Origin: Deltaproteobacteria bacterium
Lineage (GTDB): Bacteria > Desulfobacterota > Desulfobacteria > Desulfobacterales > Desulfatibacillaceae
NCBI GenBank assembly: GCA_019308705.1
Contig: JAFDHW010000132.1
Coordinates: forward strand, 1-6,779
DNA length: 6,779 nt
Direction of reading: 5' to 3'
Both the position numbers and the translations under genes were made by a program. The first letter of the stretch is position 1. Every line of letters starts with the position of its first letter. Below are positions 5,931 to 6,779 of the stretch, piece after piece. Under the pieces are notes generated by a model that saw nothing but the letters and a program-made list of their open reading frames with translations, ran no database searches and was not told where the DNA came from.

Positions 5931-6621
5931 CCGCCTCGGCCTTTCGCCGGGGAGCCGGGTGCTGGACGTGGGCTGCGGCGGAGGCCGCCACACCTGCGAG
6001 GCCTACTCCCTGCCGGGCGTGCTTTCCGTGGGCGCAGACCTCTCCCATAAAAACGCGGCCGCGACCCGCGGGCTTCTTGCCGGCATGGAGCAGGAGGGCA
6101 GGGGCCACGGCTCCTGGCAGGTGCTCTGCGCCGACGCCGCATCCCTGCCCTTTTCCGACGCCTCCTTCGACGCGGTGGTGTGCTCCGAGGTCCTGGAGCA
6201 CGTGGACCACCCTCCTACGGTGTGCGCGGAGCTTGCCCGGGTGCTCCGCCCCGGCGGGGTGCTGGCGATTTCCGTGCCGCGGTACCTGCCGGAAAAGATC
6301 TGCTGGATGCTGTCCGATGCCTACCGCACGGACCCCGGCGGCCACGTGCGCATCTTCCGCAAACGCGAACTCATCGATCTGGTGGAGGCTGCGGGGGTCC
6401 GGTACACCGGCCGCCACTACGCCCACGCCCTGCACGTGCCCTACTGGTGGTTGAAATGCCTGGTGGGCGTCAAAAACGACGCCCACCCCCTGCCCGCCGC
6501 CTGGCACCGGCTCTTGGTGTGGGACATCATGAAAAAGCCCTTGGCCACCCGCGCGGCCGAGACCCTGCTGAACCCCGTCATGGGCAAAAGCCTGGTGTGC
6601 TATTTTCAAAAGCCCGCATAG
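5911..6621 (+). CDS. Class I SAM-dependent methyltransferase (Methyltransf_11-like)
   Basis: This 236-residue protein has the seven-strand Rossmann methyltransferase pattern. The SAM-binding motif I is VLDVGCGGG (residues 17-25). An acidic residue at the end of strand 2 is Asp43 in GADLS. Motif II is CADAASLPF (73-81, Asp75), then FDAVVCSEVLEHVDHP (86-101) and the LARVLRPGGVLAISVP strand (108-123). The C-terminal part (about 124-236) is less typical and probably forms the acceptor pocket, with aromatic-rich HVPYWWLK at 175-182. It is soluble, with no signal peptide. The ATG at 5911 has GGGAGG 6 bases upstream and overlaps the glycosyltransferase by 20 bases in another frame, so coupled translation is likely and the two probably act in one pathway. 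Whether it methylates a sugar, a lipid or a small molecule cannot be decided from sequence. Confidence 0.9.
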   Translation: MLTIRFDRLGLSPGSRVLDVGCGGGRHTCEAYSLPGVLSVGADLSHKNAAATRGLLAGMEQEGRGHGSWQVLCADAASLPFSDASFDAVVCSEVLEHVDHPPTVCAELARVLRPGGVLAISVPRYLPEKICWMLSDAYRTDPGGHVRIFRKRELIDLVEAAGVRYTGRHYAHALHVPYWWLKCLVGVKNDAHPLPAAWHRLLVWDIMKKPLATRAAETLLNPVMGKSLVCYFQKPA

Positions 6622-6624
6622 CTC

Positions 6625-6637
6625 CGCGCCTTGCGCG
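6625..6637 (+). other. Small GC hairpin directly after the methyltransferase stop codon
   Basis: CGCGC (6625-6629) and GCGCG (6633-6637) pair perfectly across a 3-base loop, 3 bases after the TAG. No T-tract follows. It may protect the 3' end of the message, or it may be chance in GC-rich sequence. Confidence 0.3.
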
Positions 6638-6659
6638 CCGCTCCGCCGCCGCCAGCCCC

Positions 6660-6680
6660 CCGGGCTTTAACCCGGATTAT
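6660..6680 (+). terminator. Weak terminator-like dyad after the glycosyltransferase-methyltransferase unit
   Basis: CCGGG (6660-6664) pairs with CCCGG (6671-6675) across a 6-base loop and is followed by ATTATT. The stem is only 5 bp and the T-tract is broken, so it is a poor intrinsic terminator. It is the best candidate between the methyltransferase and the AT-rich stretch that follows. Confidence 0.3.
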
Positions 6681-6692
6681 TCATGAGCAATT

Positions 6693-6721
6693 TTGCCCGA
6701 GATCGAATTTTTCTTTATTTT
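6693..6721 (+). promoter_or_regulatory. Sigma70-like promoter candidate for a gene beyond the window
   Basis: TTGCCC (6693-6698) and TATTTT (6716-6721) each match four of six consensus positions and are separated by exactly 17 bases. They sit in a stretch (about 6676-6740) that is abruptly AT-rich. The last five bases of the window, GAGGA (6775-6779), could be the Shine-Dalgarno of a gene starting just outside. The remaining bases, 6722-6774, show no gene. Confidence 0.4.
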
Positions 6722-6779
6722 CAATCCGTTGGAGCTGTTTTTTGGGTCTTGCGCCAAAGACAGTCTGATTATTTGAGGA

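Noticed and set aside
4548..5993. A long minus-strand frame opposite the glycosyltransferase
   Set aside because: It is a shadow of the plus-strand gene, which has clear GT4 motifs. The antisense translation is Gly/His/Val-rich without domains.

Overview
The window is GC-rich bacterial DNA with dense genes and good Shine-Dalgarno sites. It holds two divergent transcription units separated by about 480 bases without a recognisable gene. The left unit is a complete acyl-CoA dehydrogenase, a membrane iron-sulfur oxidoreductase of the HdrD/NarI-like type, and the first 18 codons of electron transfer flavoprotein beta. This order is familiar from beta-oxidising anaerobes such as sulfate reducers and syntrophs of the Desulfobacterota, so I infer that kind of host. 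The inference rests on gene content and GC only; no marker gene is present.

Left unit (minus strand, reading from 4187 down to 1): the acyl-CoA dehydrogenase (2343-4187) is followed after 42 bases by the membrane Fe-S protein (174-2300). After another 118 bases, which contain a strong 13-bp stem-loop, etfB begins (1-55, cut by the window edge). Together these would pass electrons from acyl-CoA oxidation through EtfAB to a membrane enzyme and on to the menaquinone pool. The Fe-S protein has two intact ferredoxin-type cysteine sets and one intact CCG set, but an expected earlier CCG half has lost its cysteines.

The central gap (4188-4664) carries several dyads: two mutually exclusive stems just upstream of the dehydrogenase ribosome binding site, a 34-bp imperfect palindrome (4334-4367), and an AT-rich patch with an 8-bp inverted repeat (4401-4436). 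These are the likely promoter/operator and leader sequences for both units. No riboswitch class was recognised.

Right unit (plus strand): a GT4-type glycosyltransferase (about 4665-5930) overlaps by 20 bases a class I SAM-dependent methyltransferase (5911-6621), so the two are probably translationally coupled. They look like part of a surface glycan, glycolipid or small-molecule modification pathway, but the acceptor cannot be read from the sequence. The last 158 bases hold a weak terminator-like dyad, then an AT-rich stretch with a sigma70-like promoter and a possible ribosome binding site at the window edge, suggesting another plus-strand gene just outside.

I did not find a clearly undescribed system. 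The best leads are the altered CCG domain in the membrane oxidoreductase and the uncharacterised structured leader and intercistronic sequences.
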